64,000 nt of DNA from an uncultured Desulfobacterales bacterium (GTDB taxonomy: Bacteria > Desulfobacterota > Desulfobulbia > Desulfobulbales > Desulfocapsaceae), in NCBI GenBank assembly GCA_937915545.1, contig CALGIJ010000031.1, forward strand, positions 55,058 through 119,057. The letters are read 5' to 3'. The stretch's first letter is position 1; each line of letters begins with the position of its first letter. The translations under genes and the position numbers were made by a program. Under the pieces are notes generated by a model. It searched no databases. It was given only the letters and a program-made list of their open reading frames with translations, and was not told the DNA's origin. Positions 43,182-52,918 of the stretch are shown piece after piece.

Positions 43182-43184
43182 GCG

Positions 43185-44192
43185 ATGCTCGCCGACCCCT
43201 GGGCCATCGCCCTTCTCGTCAGCGGCGCCGCCGCCCTGCTGCTGATGGCCCTGGCAGCAGTCACCGCCTGCCGCGTCCTCGCCGGCTGGCGGCCCGACGA
43301 GGACAGCGCCCGGCAGATCGCCCTCGAGGACCAGACGGTTCTCGCCGCCCTGCTGGTGCGCTACGCCCTGCTGCTGCAGATCTTCTCCCTGGTGCTGCTG
43401 CTCGGCGCCGCCACCTCCTTCGCCGGCGTGCTGGCCGGGGCGATGTGCGCCGCCGGGGCCCTCTCCGCCAATTCCTTCGGGCTGCCGGCCCTAGGGATCA
43501 AGCTCGCCGCCGTCTTCCTCTATGGTTTCTGGCTGGTGCTGCACGGCCTCGACCTGCGCTCCGAGCACCGCCCCCTGGTTCGTCCGGCCTTTACCCTGCT
43601 GCTCCTGCTCTTGCCGCTGGTCGCGGCCGACACCCTCCTCGCCGTCCTCTACCTGGCGAACCTTCAGCCGGATATCGTCACTTCCTGCTGCGGTGTGCTC
43701 TTCGCCCCGTCGAGCGCCGGCGGTTTTTCGCTCTTTGACCCGCTGCCCGGCCTGACCCTGCCGACGGCCTTCCTCTTCCTGGCGAGCCTCATCCTCCTCG
43801 CCGCCTTGCGGCTGCGCCAAGGCGCCTCCGCCCGCACCCTCGACTTCGTGCTCGGCCTCGGCTGCCCAGCTTTCTTCCTTATGGCGCTGCTCGTCATCAC
43901 CAACGACATCTCCCCCTATATCTACGCCCTGCCCTCGCACCGCTGCCCCTTCGACCTCTTCGACCGGGCCACCGGCTACATCGGCTACCCCCTCTACCTC
44001 AGCCTCTTCGCCACCACCTTCGCCGGGGCCAGCGCTTCCTGGATCGCCCCGCTGCGCGGCCGCCCCGGCCTGGCCGGGCCGACCGCCACATACCGCCGCC
44101 GGGCATTCACTCTCCTGCTCGCGGCGCTGCCGCTCTTCCTCCTCCTCTGCCTGTGGCATCCCGCCACCTATGTGCTGCGCGGTGGCCAATAG
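43185..44192 (+). CDS. Polytopic membrane protein of the NosL operon
   Basis: A 335-residue integral membrane protein with at least eight hydrophobic segments. A loop contains SCCGVLFAPSS (two adjacent cysteines, residues 166-167) and another HRCPFDLFDRATGYIGYPLY, which has a Cys and a His (residues 257-259) that could bind copper. Orthologues of this protein occur beside NosL and FtsX-type transporters, and I know of no assigned function. It is the last gene of the operon. The cysteines and position suggest it accepts copper or a disulfide from NosL; this is inference. Confidence 0.75.
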   Translation: MLADPWAIALLVSGAAALLLMALAAVTACRVLAGWRPDEDSARQIALEDQTVLAALLVRYALLLQIFSLVLLLGAATSFAGVLAGAMCAAGALSANSFGLPALGIKLAAVFLYGFWLVLHGLDLRSEHRPLVRPAFTLLLLLLPLVAADTLLAVLYLANLQPDIVTSCCGVLFAPSSAGGFSLFDPLPGLTLPTAFLFLASLILLAALRLRQGASARTLDFVLGLGCPAFFLMALLVITNDISPYIYALPSHRCPFDLFDRATGYIGYPLYLSLFATTFAGASASWIAPLRGRPGLAGPTATYRRRAFTLLLAALPLFLLLCLWHPATYVLRGGQ

Positions 44193-44303
44193 AGCGCCCT
44201 TGCCGAAAGACGCGACAAGGCCTATGATTGCCCAAAGAGGCCGCCCACCCAGCCCCGCCATGGCCGCACCACGCGCCAAACGCCACCACCAGGGAGAGTC
44301 ACC

Positions 44304-44864
44304 ATGATGAGAATCCTGCACATTTCGACAATACTGGCGGTGGCCGCGCTGCTCGGCGGCTGCGCCACCATGACCAAGGAGCAGTGCCTGGAGGCCAACG
44401 CCACCTCCTGGGAGCATATCGGCTATGTCGACGGCGGCAACGGTCATGACCCGGACGGACGCCTGGCCATGCATCGCGACGCCTGCAAGGAAGTGCGGGT
44501 CATTCCCGACCGCAACAGCTATATGGTCGGCTGGAAGCAGGGCGTGGTGACCTACTGTACAGCGGAGAAGGCCTACGAGGTCGGCCGCAGTGGCCAGAGC
44601 GGCAACTCGCGCCTCTGCCCGCCGGAGGTTCGCGGCTACTTCGAGGACAACGTCGCCCTCGGCCGGCGCATCTACGACCTGCGCATGGAGCTGAGCAGCC
44701 TGGAGAGTGAGATCGACGGGTACGAAAACACGCTGCGCGACAAGAAACTGAGCCCCGAGGCACGCCGCGACCTGCACAGCAAGATCCGCAACCGCGACGC
44801 CGAAGTCTCTCACCTGCGCATGCTGCTGCGCGAGGCCGAGTCCGAACCGCTCATCCGTTTCTAG
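44304..44864 (+). CDS. DUF2799 lipoprotein
   Basis: A 186-residue outer- or inner-membrane lipoprotein of the DUF2799 family. The signal ends VAALLGGC (Cys20), followed by ATMTKEQCLEANATSWEHIGYVDG, which is the family's hallmark (CLxANWxxIGYxDG). The C-terminal part is a predicted coiled coil (LSSLESEIDGYENTLRDKK to LRMLLREAE). AGGGAGAGTCACC lies before the ATG. It is monocistronic and not obviously linked to its neighbours. A hairpin (GGCGGCAGG/CCTGCCGCC, 44888-44925) without T tract follows the stop. Confidence 0.88.
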   Translation: MMRILHISTILAVAALLGGCATMTKEQCLEANATSWEHIGYVDGGNGHDPDGRLAMHRDACKEVRVIPDRNSYMVGWKQGVVTYCTAEKAYEVGRSGQSGNSRLCPPEVRGYFEDNVALGRRIYDLRMELSSLESEIDGYENTLRDKKLSPEARRDLHSKIRNRDAEVSHLRMLLREAESEPLIRF

Positions 44865-45014
44865 GCGAGAAAATTGAAGGGCGGCGGCAGGCAGCCGCGC
44901 GACGGCGCCGCCTCCTGCCGCCAGGCCCGTACATGGAGCGGGTAGAAGTCGTCGCCTATCAGCCCACGCAACCGCCGCAGCCACCAGGAACTCTTCACGG
45001 CGGCGACTTTTCAC

Positions 45015-45044
45015 TGTACAAGTGCCTGGCTGCGGTTTTACAAT
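45015..45044 (+). promoter_or_regulatory. Candidate promoter of the hybrid histidine kinase
   Basis: TGTACA (45015-45020), an 18-base spacer and TACAAT (45039-45044) lie about 80 bases upstream of the start at 45126. The spacer is one base longer than ideal. Confidence 0.35.
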
Positions 45045-45125
45045 AAAGAGCCTCATTCTCGAATACCTGGCCGCTCCTGGCCGCCCAAGGCATCCTGCCG
45101 CCACCGTCGCCGTTCTGGCACCGAA

Positions 45126-48100
45126 ATGGATCACTCCCTCACTTCCCAGGATCTCAGCGAAGAGCTCGCCTTCTTGCGGAAGGAGGTGGCGCGCCTGCGC
45201 CGCGGCCACAGCGAACCAGCCCCACCGCCACGGCAAGAAGGACCGGCCGGCAACGAGGGCTGGTACCAGACCATTTTCGAACAGGCCGATGTCGGCATCG
45301 TCCACTGTTCCCTGAAAGGGCGCCTGCTGCGCGTCAACCGTCGCTTCGCCTCTTTTCTCGGGTACAGTGTCGCCGAACTCGAGGGGCGCAGCGCACAGCA
45401 CTTTACCCCCAGTGAAGACTGGCCGGAGGAGCTACACGCCGTCGGCGAGCTCCTCGCCGGCCGCATATCGCGCTACAACGTCGACAAGCGCTATATTCGC
45501 AAAGACGGGGTCCTGGTCTGGGGCAGCCTGACCATCACCCCCTTCATCAACGCACGGGGCGAGATGGAGATGCTCCTCGCCACCATCCAGGACATCCACG
45601 CCCGCAAAATGGCCGAAGAGGCCCTGGCCGAAAATCTCCACCGCTATCAGATCATCTTCAACAACTCGCCTCTGGGCATAGTGCGCCTGGACAACGAGGG
45701 CACCATCGTCAACTGCAATCACAAATTCGTCGAGCTGATGGGCTCGTCGCGGGAGCAGCTGCTCGGTTTTACCGCCGCCAGGCAAAGCAACGCCAGGATG
45801 CGCGAGGCGATCAACCGCGCCGTGAACGGCGAGGCTACCGTCTACGAGGATGCCTACACCTCGGTCACCGGCGGCAGGAGCGCCATCCTGCGCGTGGTCT
45901 TCAACCCGGTGACGCCGGGCAAGTCGCCCAGCGAGGTCATCGCCACCTTCGAGGACGTCACCGATCGGAAAATGGCCGAGGAGGTCATCGCCCACCGGCT
46001 CATCTCCCTGACCCGCCCGCAGACCGACACCGCCAACATCGCCTTTGCCGACCTGTTCAACATCGAGGACCTGCAACTCCTCCAGGACCAGTTCTCCGCC
46101 GCCTTCGGCGTCGCCTCGATCATTACCCTCCCGGACGGCACCCCAATCACCAGGCCGAGCAACTTCACCCGCCTCTGCCATGACCTCATCCGCCGTTCGC
46201 CCGCCGGCGCAGCCAACTGCCGATGTTCCGACGCCTATATCGGCAGACAGTGCACCGAGGGGCCGCTGGTGCAGACCTGTCTCAGCGGTGGCCTCTGGGA
46301 CGCCGGCACCGGCATCTCGGTGGACGGACGTCACCTCGCCAACTGGCTCATCGGCCAGGTGCGCGACGACAGCCAGAGCGAGGAGGACATCCGCGCCTAC
46401 GCCAGGGAAATCGGCATAGACGAGGATGAGGCCGCCGCAGCCCTGGCCGAGGTGCCAGCCATGTCCCGGGAGCGCTTCTCGCGCATCGCCACCCTGCTCT
46501 TCACGCTGGCCAGCCGGCTCTCCTTGAGTGCCTTCCAGAACCTGCAGCAGGCGCGCTCCATCACCGAACTGAAAGAGGCCCAGCAACGGCTGCAGACCAG
46601 CGAGAACCGTCTGCGCTTCGCCCTGCAGGGGGCTAATGACGGCTTATGGGACGCCGATTACGACAAGGGCGGCGAGATCTTCTTCAGCGACCGGGCCATG
46701 GAAATCCTCGGCTATCGGCCGACGACCGCAAACGGCAACGCGCTGGACTGGCGCGATCTGGTCCACCCCGACGACTTCACCCGCATCTGGGACAAGGTCG
46801 TCGAGTTGTTCAAGAAACGGGCGCGCGTCCTCCGCGACGAAATCCGCCTGCAGAAGGAAGGCGGCGGCTGGAAGTGGGTGCTGGTGCGCGGCAAGGTGGT
46901 GCTATGGGGCGCTGATGGCCGGGCCCAGCGCCTTACCGGCACGCTCACCGACATCGACCACCGCAGGAAGATCGACGAGACGCAGATGTTCCTCCTCGCC
47001 AGCGACCGCAACCACGACCACGGCGACTTCTTCCGCAGCCTCGCCACCTTTCTCGGGGACACCCTGGAAATGGACCTGGTCTCCATCGACAGGCTGCTCG
47101 AGGACGGGCTGCGCGCCCAGCCCCTGGCTGTCTGGCGCCAGGGGCGGTTCCTCGACGCCCCCATCACCCATTTGAGCGGCACGGCACGCGCGGCATGCCT
47201 CGGCCAGGAAGTGTGCATCATCCCCGCAGAGGCGCAGCGCCACTTCCCAGAGGACTTGGCGCTGGCGGAACTGGTCGCGGAGAGCTGGCTCGGCGTCACC
47301 CTGTGGGGCGCGAAGCGACGCGAGATCGGCCTCATTTCCCTCGCCGGCGGCAAGCCTCTGGAGGAGACGGAAACCGCCGAGGCCGTGCTTCGCCTGGTGG
47401 CAATGCGCGCCGCCGCCGAGCTGGAGCGGGCCGAGGCCGAAGCGGAGCGGGAGCGGCTGCAGACGCAGCTCCTGCAGGCGCAGAAGATGGAATCGGTGGG
47501 TCGCCTGGCCGGCGGAGTGGCCCATGATTTCAATAATATGCTGGGCGTCATCCTCGGCCATGTCGACATGCTCGAGGAGCGCCTCTCCACCGATCCCCTT
47601 CTCGCCAGCGACCTGAGCGAGATCAAGACCGCCGCGCAACGCTCCGTCAACCTCACCCGCCAGCTGCTCGCCTTCGCCCGCAAGCAGACGGTCTCGCCAC
47701 GGCCACTCGACCTCAACGCCACCGTCACCGGCCTGCTCAACATGCTGCGACGGCTTATCGGCGAAGGCATCCGCCTGTCATGGGAGCCGGGGGAAAAGCT
47801 GTGGACCGTATGCCTCGACCCCAGCCAAGTCGACCAGATCCTTGCCAACCTGACCATCAACGCCCGCGATGCCATGGCCGGCGTCGGCGCGCTGGCCATC
47901 GCCACCACCAACCTCAGCCTCTCCCCCGAGGAGTGCCAGCCGCTGGTCGGTCTGCGCCCGGGCGAGTACGTGCAACTCTCGGTGAAAGACGACGGCTGTG
48001 GCATGGACGAAACCACCCGCAGCCATATCTTCGAGCCATTCTTCACCACCAAGGCGGTCGGCCGCGGCACCGGCCTCGGCCTGGCCACCATCTACGGCAT

Positions 48101-48605
48101 CGTCAAGCAGAACGAGGGCTATATCGACGTCGCCAGCCTCCCGGGAGGGGGCACCACCTTCCGCATCTTCTTCCCCAGACATCGCGGAGAGGCGATAACC
48201 AGCGGCGCGGAAAAGACCGAGACCGCCACCCTGGGAAAAGAAACCGTGCTCCTCGTCGAGGACGAGCCATCGATCCTCGCCATCAGCCAGAAAATGCTCG
48301 AGCGCCTCGGCTACGCAGTGCTGACCGCAACCACACCGGGCGAGGCCGTTCGCCTGGCGAGCACCTGGGAGGGCAGGATCGACCTGCTGCTCACCGACGT
48401 CATCATGCCCGAGATGAACGGCCGTGATCTGGCGCAGCGCCTCTCCCGGCAGCGGCCGGGTATGGCCACCCTGTTCATGTCCGGCTACACCGCCGATGTC
48501 ATCGCCCACCACGGGGTCCTCGAACCGGGGGTGCACTTCATCCAGAAACCCTTCTCCAAGCTGGAGCTGTCGCAGAAGGTCCGCCAGGCCCTGGACGCCG
48601 CCTGA
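45126..48605 (+). CDS. Hybrid sensor histidine kinase (PAS-PAS-PocR-PAS-GAF-HK-REC)
   Basis: A 1159-residue cytoplasmic signalling protein. From the N-terminus: short coiled coil (1-35), PAS (about 40-165, WYQTIFEQADVGIVHCS), PAS (about 170-290), a PocR ligand-binding domain (about 300-465, FNIEDLQLLQDQFSAAFGVASI and SVDGRHLANWLIGQV), a third PAS (about 490-605), GAF-like (about 620-765), then HisKA with AGGVAHDFNNML (His800), HATPase (N-box NLTINARDAM, G1 DDGCGMDE, G2 GTGLGLATI) and a receiver with phosphoacceptor Asp1091 in LLTDVIMPEMNG. It has no transmembrane segment. No output response regulator is adjacent, so its phosphotransfer partner is elsewhere. PocR domains often bind small organic ligands. 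Confidence 0.93.
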   Translation: MDHSLTSQDLSEELAFLRKEVARLRRGHSEPAPPPRQEGPAGNEGWYQTIFEQADVGIVHCSLKGRLLRVNRRFASFLGYSVAELEGRSAQHFTPSEDWPEELHAVGELLAGRISRYNVDKRYIRKDGVLVWGSLTITPFINARGEMEMLLATIQDIHARKMAEEALAENLHRYQIIFNNSPLGIVRLDNEGTIVNCNHKFVELMGSSREQLLGFTAARQSNARMREAINRAVNGEATVYEDAYTSVTGGRSAILRVVFNPVTPGKSPSEVIATFEDVTDRKMAEEVIAHRLISLTRPQTDTANIAFADLFNIEDLQLLQDQFSAAFGVASIITLPDGTPITRPSNFTRLCHDLIRRSPAGAANCRCSDAYIGRQCTEGPLVQTCLSGGLWDAGTGISVDGRHLANWLIGQVRDDSQSEEDIRAYAREIGIDEDEAAAALAEVPAMSRERFSRIATLLFTLASRLSLSAFQNLQQARSITELKEAQQRLQTSENRLRFALQGANDGLWDADYDKGGEIFFSDRAMEILGYRPTTANGNALDWRDLVHPDDFTRIWDKVVELFKKRARVLRDEIRLQKEGGGWKWVLVRGKVVLWGADGRAQRLTGTLTDIDHRRKIDETQMFLLASDRNHDHGDFFRSLATFLGDTLEMDLVSIDRLLEDGLRAQPLAVWRQGRFLDAPITHLSGTARAACLGQEVCIIPAEAQRHFPEDLALAELVAESWLGVTLWGAKRREIGLISLAGGKPLEETETAEAVLRLVAMRAAAELERAEAEAERERLQTQLLQAQKMESVGRLAGGVAHDFNNMLGVILGHVDMLEERLSTDPLLASDLSEIKTAAQRSVNLTRQLLAFARKQTVSPRPLDLNATVTGLLNMLRRLIGEGIRLSWEPGEKLWTVCLDPSQVDQILANLTINARDAMAGVGALAIATTNLSLSPEECQPLVGLRPGEYVQLSVKDDGCGMDETTRSHIFEPFFTTKAVGRGTGLGLATIYGIVKQNEGYIDVASLPGGGTTFRIFFPRHRGEAITSGAEKTETATLGKETVLLVEDEPSILAISQKMLERLGYAVLTATTPGEAVRLASTWEGRIDLLLTDVIMPEMNGRDLAQRLSRQRPGMATLFMSGYTADVIAHHGVLEPGVHFIQKPFSKLELSQKVRQALDAA

Positions 48606-49119
48606 AGGGGCGGTCAGGCTCCACTCTTCCTCTCTATCCCCTCGAGTATTGAAAATACCTTGCCACGACGCGGCAACGTCCTCATCGGTTATTTTTCCAG
48701 GCTAGCTTTCCTTGACCATCCAACTCAAGCGACTATTGGAAGTGGGCAATCTTTAAACACAGCGTTCCCATCGTTGCCCTCACGTGCAGTTCCCATCTGA
48801 CATGCCGCACCCCTGCGCCAATCTTGCGTTAAAGCTCCCAACGCCATCATTCGTTTGAGAGACCCAATCAGCGCATGCATCCCGCAAGCCTCGTCGTGAC
48901 CACCTTATCGATCGGCATTTTCCATGCAACGCAGAGAAGTAACGGATTTTACTATTGGACAGGAGACCGGGACTATGCGACAAATGCAAGCCTTGCCACA
49001 GTCCAAAATTTTTTGTCAAACCGCCCGCCTCTCGTCGGCCTCGCAGTACCAAGAGTTTGCAGAAGCAGTTCTCTACGATCAGAGAGACGGGCCATCCTCT
49101 TTACACTGAAAAATTTACC
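48606..49119 (+). other. A+T-richer intergenic region before the ttr island
   Basis: About 510 bases with no credible gene and a clear drop in GC. Sequence from about 48700 on is much more A+T-rich than anything to the left. The short frame 48780-49052 (minus) is not supported by a ribosome site. It may hold an old insertion boundary or the promoter of ttrBA, for which I see no sharp site: TTTACA near 49100 lies too close to the ATG. Likely the left junction of an acquired segment. Confidence 0.5.
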
Positions 49120-49842
49120 ATGACCTCAGACCGACACCACTCTACCAGACATGCTGACTGGGATGGCGACTCCCCAGCGCAGCCACAACGCCGGCGCTTT
49201 CTTCAGGGCACCGTGGGAATCGCCCTGGCCGCTTCTCTCTTCCCCGGAGTCGCTCCAGCCGCGACCGCACCAAAGTGGACCATGGTCATCGACCTCAATC
49301 GCTGTACCGGCTGTCAATCCTGCGTCATCGCCTGTAAAGCGCACAATGACACCATCGAAAACCAGTTCAACACCAGGGTACTCATAAGCGAGAGCACCGT
49401 CCCCGAGACCCCTCGTGCTCATTTCACACCCGTACAGTGCAACCACTGCGACCAGCCCCCCTGTGTCGCCGCCTGCACCGCCGAGGCGACGTTTAAGCTT
49501 GCCAATGGGATCGTCGTCACCGACTGGGAGAAGTGCGTAAGCGATCTGAGCTGCCTGGACGCCTGCCCTTTCGGTGCACGACATGCCGACGCACGGCATG
49601 GCAACAAGGCCGACAAATGCGACTTCTGTCTTCACCTTTTGGAGAGAGGGCTGTCCCCAGCCTGCGTCACCGCCTGCCCAACAAAAGCCCGCTTGTTTGG
49701 CAATGCCGAGTCGCCCGATGGCGATCTGGCCACGGCATTACAACACGTCGACCTTGTCGGCCCACAACCACGGCAATCGTTTGCGACCTCAGTCAACTAT
49801 CTGCCGAGGCGTAACGCCACAAAGCAAGGAGAAGCCCGATGA
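49120..49842 (+). CDS. ttrB: Tetrathionate-reductase-type Fe-S subunit (TtrB)
   Basis: A 240-residue exported four-cluster ferredoxin subunit. The N-terminus has a twin-arginine signal: QRRRFLQGTVGIALAASL. Cysteine clusters follow: CTGCQSCVIACKAH, then CNHCDQPPCVAACTAEA, CVSDLSCLDACPFGARHA and CDFCLHLLERGLSPACVTACP. It transfers electrons between a membrane partner and the molybdo-subunit TtrA, which starts four bases before its end. The chosen ATG at 49120 lacks a ribosome site, but the open frame upstream is poor. NrfC, DmsB and SrrB are related, and the family is assigned from the company of TtrA. Confidence 0.87.
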   Translation: MTSDRHHSTRHADWDGDSPAQPQRRRFLQGTVGIALAASLFPGVAPAATAPKWTMVIDLNRCTGCQSCVIACKAHNDTIENQFNTRVLISESTVPETPRAHFTPVQCNHCDQPPCVAACTAEATFKLANGIVVTDWEKCVSDLSCLDACPFGARHADARHGNKADKCDFCLHLLERGLSPACVTACPTKARLFGNAESPDGDLATALQHVDLVGPQPRQSFATSVNYLPRRNATKQGEAR

Positions 49843-52800
49843 ATGCATCTGACAATGGCAAAAAAGGGCTGAACCGAAGGCAACTCCTGCGCCAGGGTTC
49901 GCTGAGCCTGGCGGCCCTTGCCACCACTGCCTGCGCGGGAAAAACAGCTGAGCAATGGAGCGACCCCCGGCACAGTCAACACCCCGCCGCTATTGCCTCC
50001 GACGCAGGCGTTCGTATGGTGAACAGCGCCTGCCTCGGCTGCAACGCCCGCTGCGGCATGGTGGTAGCGGTCAAGGATGGCAAGATCGCCAGCGTCAGTG
50101 GCAATCCCTACCATCCGTACAACACCGGCTATGCGCCGATACCCTACGACACTCCGCTTGCAGAGGGTTTGGGGCATTCTGGATCGCTCTGCGGCAAGGC
50201 CCACGATCTTCCCAACTATGTCGAGAGCCCCTATCGCATAGTGAGGCCGATGAAGCGCTCCGGTCCACGGGGCAGTGGCCAATTCGAGCCGATAGAATGG
50301 GAGACCATGATTCGGGAACTCAGCGAGGGGGGCCGGCTTTTCTCCCACATTGGCGAAAACCGGCATGTTCCGGGAATCAAGGAATTGGATAGAGACGACC
50401 CCATCAACCCCGAAGCTCCCGAACTCGGCCCGGTACGAAATGGTTTCGTCTTCATGGCCGGCCGCGACCAGAGCGGTCGCAAGGAATTTACCGACCGCTT
50501 TGTCAAGGAGGCCCTGGGATCGGTAAACCGGGTAGCACACACCGATATTTGCGGCCTCGGTTTTCGCATGGGCAATTTTGCCATGTCGGAAAAAAAGGAA
50601 GCCGAATTCAAGGCTGATCCGGTCAGCGCCGAGTACATCCTCGTTTTCGGAGCCAATATCTACGAAGCCCTTCAACCGGGAATCAATACCTACGGAGCCC
50701 TGGTGGCCAAGGGCCACGCCGCCGGCACCACCCGCTTCACCATCATCGACCCTCGCGCCACCAGCGCCTCGACCCATGCCGAAGAATGGATCGCCATTAC
50801 TCCGGGCCAGGATGGGGCCTTTGCCATGGGGATGATCAGGTACATCATCGACCACGACCGCCACAACAAGCAATACCTCTCCGCCCCGAACGGCAAGGCT
50901 GCGGAAAAGATCGGCCACGGCAGCTACAGCAACGCCTGCCATCTGGTGGTAGTCGATGGAACCCATCCGCGTGATCGAAAGTTTCTGCGCATGGCCGATC
51001 TTGACCCAGCCTTATCCGGCGATGCAGCGCAAGCCTATGTCGTTTTCGATCAAAGCTCACTTCCTCAGCCCCATGACAGCGTGTCTACCGCCCAGTTGGA
51101 CCGGGACACTACGGTCACGTCGCGAGCTGGCAAATCCATCAGAGTTAAAACCGCCTTTCGCCTGCTCAAGGAGGAAAGCTGGAAATATTCCTTGGACGAC
51201 TATGCCCGCCTCTCCGGGGTCGATCGGGCTGCCATCGAGCGAGTCGCCCGCCAGTTCACCGAGCACGGCAGCAAAGCTGCAGTCTGCCAGTACCATGGCG
51301 CGGGCAATTACGCGAATGGTGTCCCGGCCGCATATGCCATCGCTCTGCTGAATGTGCTTATCGGCAGCGTCGATCGCAAGGGCGGCTACCTCAAGGGCGG
51401 AGGCGGCGCCGGGAAGTGGAATGTCGGCGACTTTGACTTAAAGACTTTCCCCGGCCAGAAGAAAAGTTCAGGGGTGATGCTCTCCCGGGAAAAGGCGGCG
51501 TATGAAAAAAGCAGCGAATACGCCAACAAGAAAAAGGCGGGTGGTAACGGCTATCCGGCCAGGCGTCCCTGGTTTCCCTTTACCCTGGGCGGCCTCTGTG
51601 TCGAAACCCTCAGCGGTATCGATGAGATGTACCCGTACCCCTGCCGGATTCTCTTTACCTATTTCTTCAATCCGGTGTATTCCATTCCCGGAGGACAGCG
51701 TTTTGCAAAAACCTTGCAAGACCTGGGAAAAGTCCCACTTCACGTCTCCATCGATATCGGTATCAACGAGTCCAATCTCTACGCCGATTATATTGTCCCT
51801 GATGTAACCTACGCCGAAGGCCATTACGCCTTTCTCACCCCCCATGCCCCTGCCCTGAAATTCACTGCCGTGCGCACCCCGGCCATCAAACCGATGACGG
51901 GAGAAACTGTCGACCACCGCCCCTATTGCCTCGAGACCTTCCTCATCGATCTCGCTATCGCGTCTGACTTGCCAGGGTTTGGCCTGCAGGCCATAGGTGC
52001 CGAAAACGGCACAGCTTTAGGTCTCAGCCGGGCCGAAGACTACTACCTGCGCGGCTTCGCGAATCTGGCTGTGGCATCAAAAATCCCCGAGGCCTCGCTT
52101 GAAGAGGTGGCCTTTGTCGAACGCAACTACCCTGTTGCCGCCTTTCGCCACTTGCTGCAACCCGGCCAGTGGCGTAAGGTCTGCCACATTCTTGCCCGAG
52201 GTGGGGTATTCACTCAGCGCTACGGCGAAGGTTTCGAGGAAGGCAAACACCTCAACGGCATCAAGAAGGTGGCCATCTACAACGAAGACCTGGCAACAGT
52301 TCGTCATTTCCGCAGTGGCAAGTATTTTTCCGGGACAGCAACCTACAATGCGCCCACCGACAGCAACGGCAACCTCCTGACCTTTGTCGATCGAGAGTTT
52401 CCCTATTTCCTCATCACCCACAAAATGAACCTGCATGCGCAGTCGCGAACGACCTGGCACCGCTGGTCAATGGAGGTCTTCCCCGAGAATTTCGCCGTCC
52501 TGCACAATATGGACGCGACCCGGGAAGGTCTGCGCGATGGTGACACGATCCTCCTCATTTCCCGAAGTAACCCGCATGGCGTCACTGCCAAGGTCAAGAC
52601 CACCTCTCTGGTCAAACCCGGCTGCGTCGCCGTTTCTTTTCACTATGGCCACACTCAGCTTGGAGCCTCATCGCTGCCGATAAAAGGTGCCGAGAAACTC
52701 TTTCTCGGCGGAGAAAAGGTCGCGGATCGCAATGGCTTACGGGGAAGTTCAGCCCTTGGTGCTGGCATCCAACCCAACAACCTCGGCCGGCTTGACGCAT

Positions 52801-52883
52801 CCCTCGGCAACCTGCCGCTGGTGGATGTTCTGGCCGGCATTCCCGACTTCAGCAGTACCCGGATACGTCTGCAGAAGGTCTAA
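49839..52883 (+). CDS. ttrA: Tetrathionate-reductase-type molybdopterin subunit (TtrA)
   Basis: A 1014-residue periplasmic bis-MGD oxidoreductase. It has a twin-arginine start (NRRQLLRQGSLSLAALATT), the N-terminal cluster CLGCNARC (Cys65, 68, 72) with a fourth cysteine in GSLCGKAHD, and SGNPYHPYNTGYAP. Segments unique to the TtrA clade include GRKEFTDRFVKEALGS, ICGLGFRMGN (probable Mo ligand Cys238), SREKAAYEKSSEYANKK and GYPARRPWFPF. It would reduce tetrathionate or a related sulfur or selenium oxyanion, and arsenate or selenate reductases of the same clade cannot be excluded. A TtrC quinol anchor is missing nearby. GC content and codons are unlike the flanking chromosome. Confidence 0.88.
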   Translation: MNASDNGKKGLNRRQLLRQGSLSLAALATTACAGKTAEQWSDPRHSQHPAAIASDAGVRMVNSACLGCNARCGMVVAVKDGKIASVSGNPYHPYNTGYAPIPYDTPLAEGLGHSGSLCGKAHDLPNYVESPYRIVRPMKRSGPRGSGQFEPIEWETMIRELSEGGRLFSHIGENRHVPGIKELDRDDPINPEAPELGPVRNGFVFMAGRDQSGRKEFTDRFVKEALGSVNRVAHTDICGLGFRMGNFAMSEKKEAEFKADPVSAEYILVFGANIYEALQPGINTYGALVAKGHAAGTTRFTIIDPRATSASTHAEEWIAITPGQDGAFAMGMIRYIIDHDRHNKQYLSAPNGKAAEKIGHGSYSNACHLVVVDGTHPRDRKFLRMADLDPALSGDAAQAYVVFDQSSLPQPHDSVSTAQLDRDTTVTSRAGKSIRVKTAFRLLKEESWKYSLDDYARLSGVDRAAIERVARQFTEHGSKAAVCQYHGAGNYANGVPAAYAIALLNVLIGSVDRKGGYLKGGGGAGKWNVGDFDLKTFPGQKKSSGVMLSREKAAYEKSSEYANKKKAGGNGYPARRPWFPFTLGGLCVETLSGIDEMYPYPCRILFTYFFNPVYSIPGGQRFAKTLQDLGKVPLHVSIDIGINESNLYADYIVPDVTYAEGHYAFLTPHAPALKFTAVRTPAIKPMTGETVDHRPYCLETFLIDLAIASDLPGFGLQAIGAENGTALGLSRAEDYYLRGFANLAVASKIPEASLEEVAFVERNYPVAAFRHLLQPGQWRKVCHILARGGVFTQRYGEGFEEGKHLNGIKKVAIYNEDLATVRHFRSGKYFSGTATYNAPTDSNGNLLTFVDREFPYFLITHKMNLHAQSRTTWHRWSMEVFPENFAVLHNMDATREGLRDGDTILLISRSNPHGVTAKVKTTSLVKPGCVAVSFHYGHTQLGASSLPIKGAEKLFLGGEKVADRNGLRGSSALGAGIQPNNLGRLDASLGNLPLVDVLAGIPDFSSTRIRLQKV

Positions 52884-52918
52884 TCTTATCCTGTATCTCT
52901 TACGAGCGGAGGAAATTC

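Noticed and set aside
48780..49052. Minus-strand 90-codon frame as a transposase or intron-protein remnant
   Set aside because: No ribosome site, no recognisable motif and no inverted or target repeats around it.
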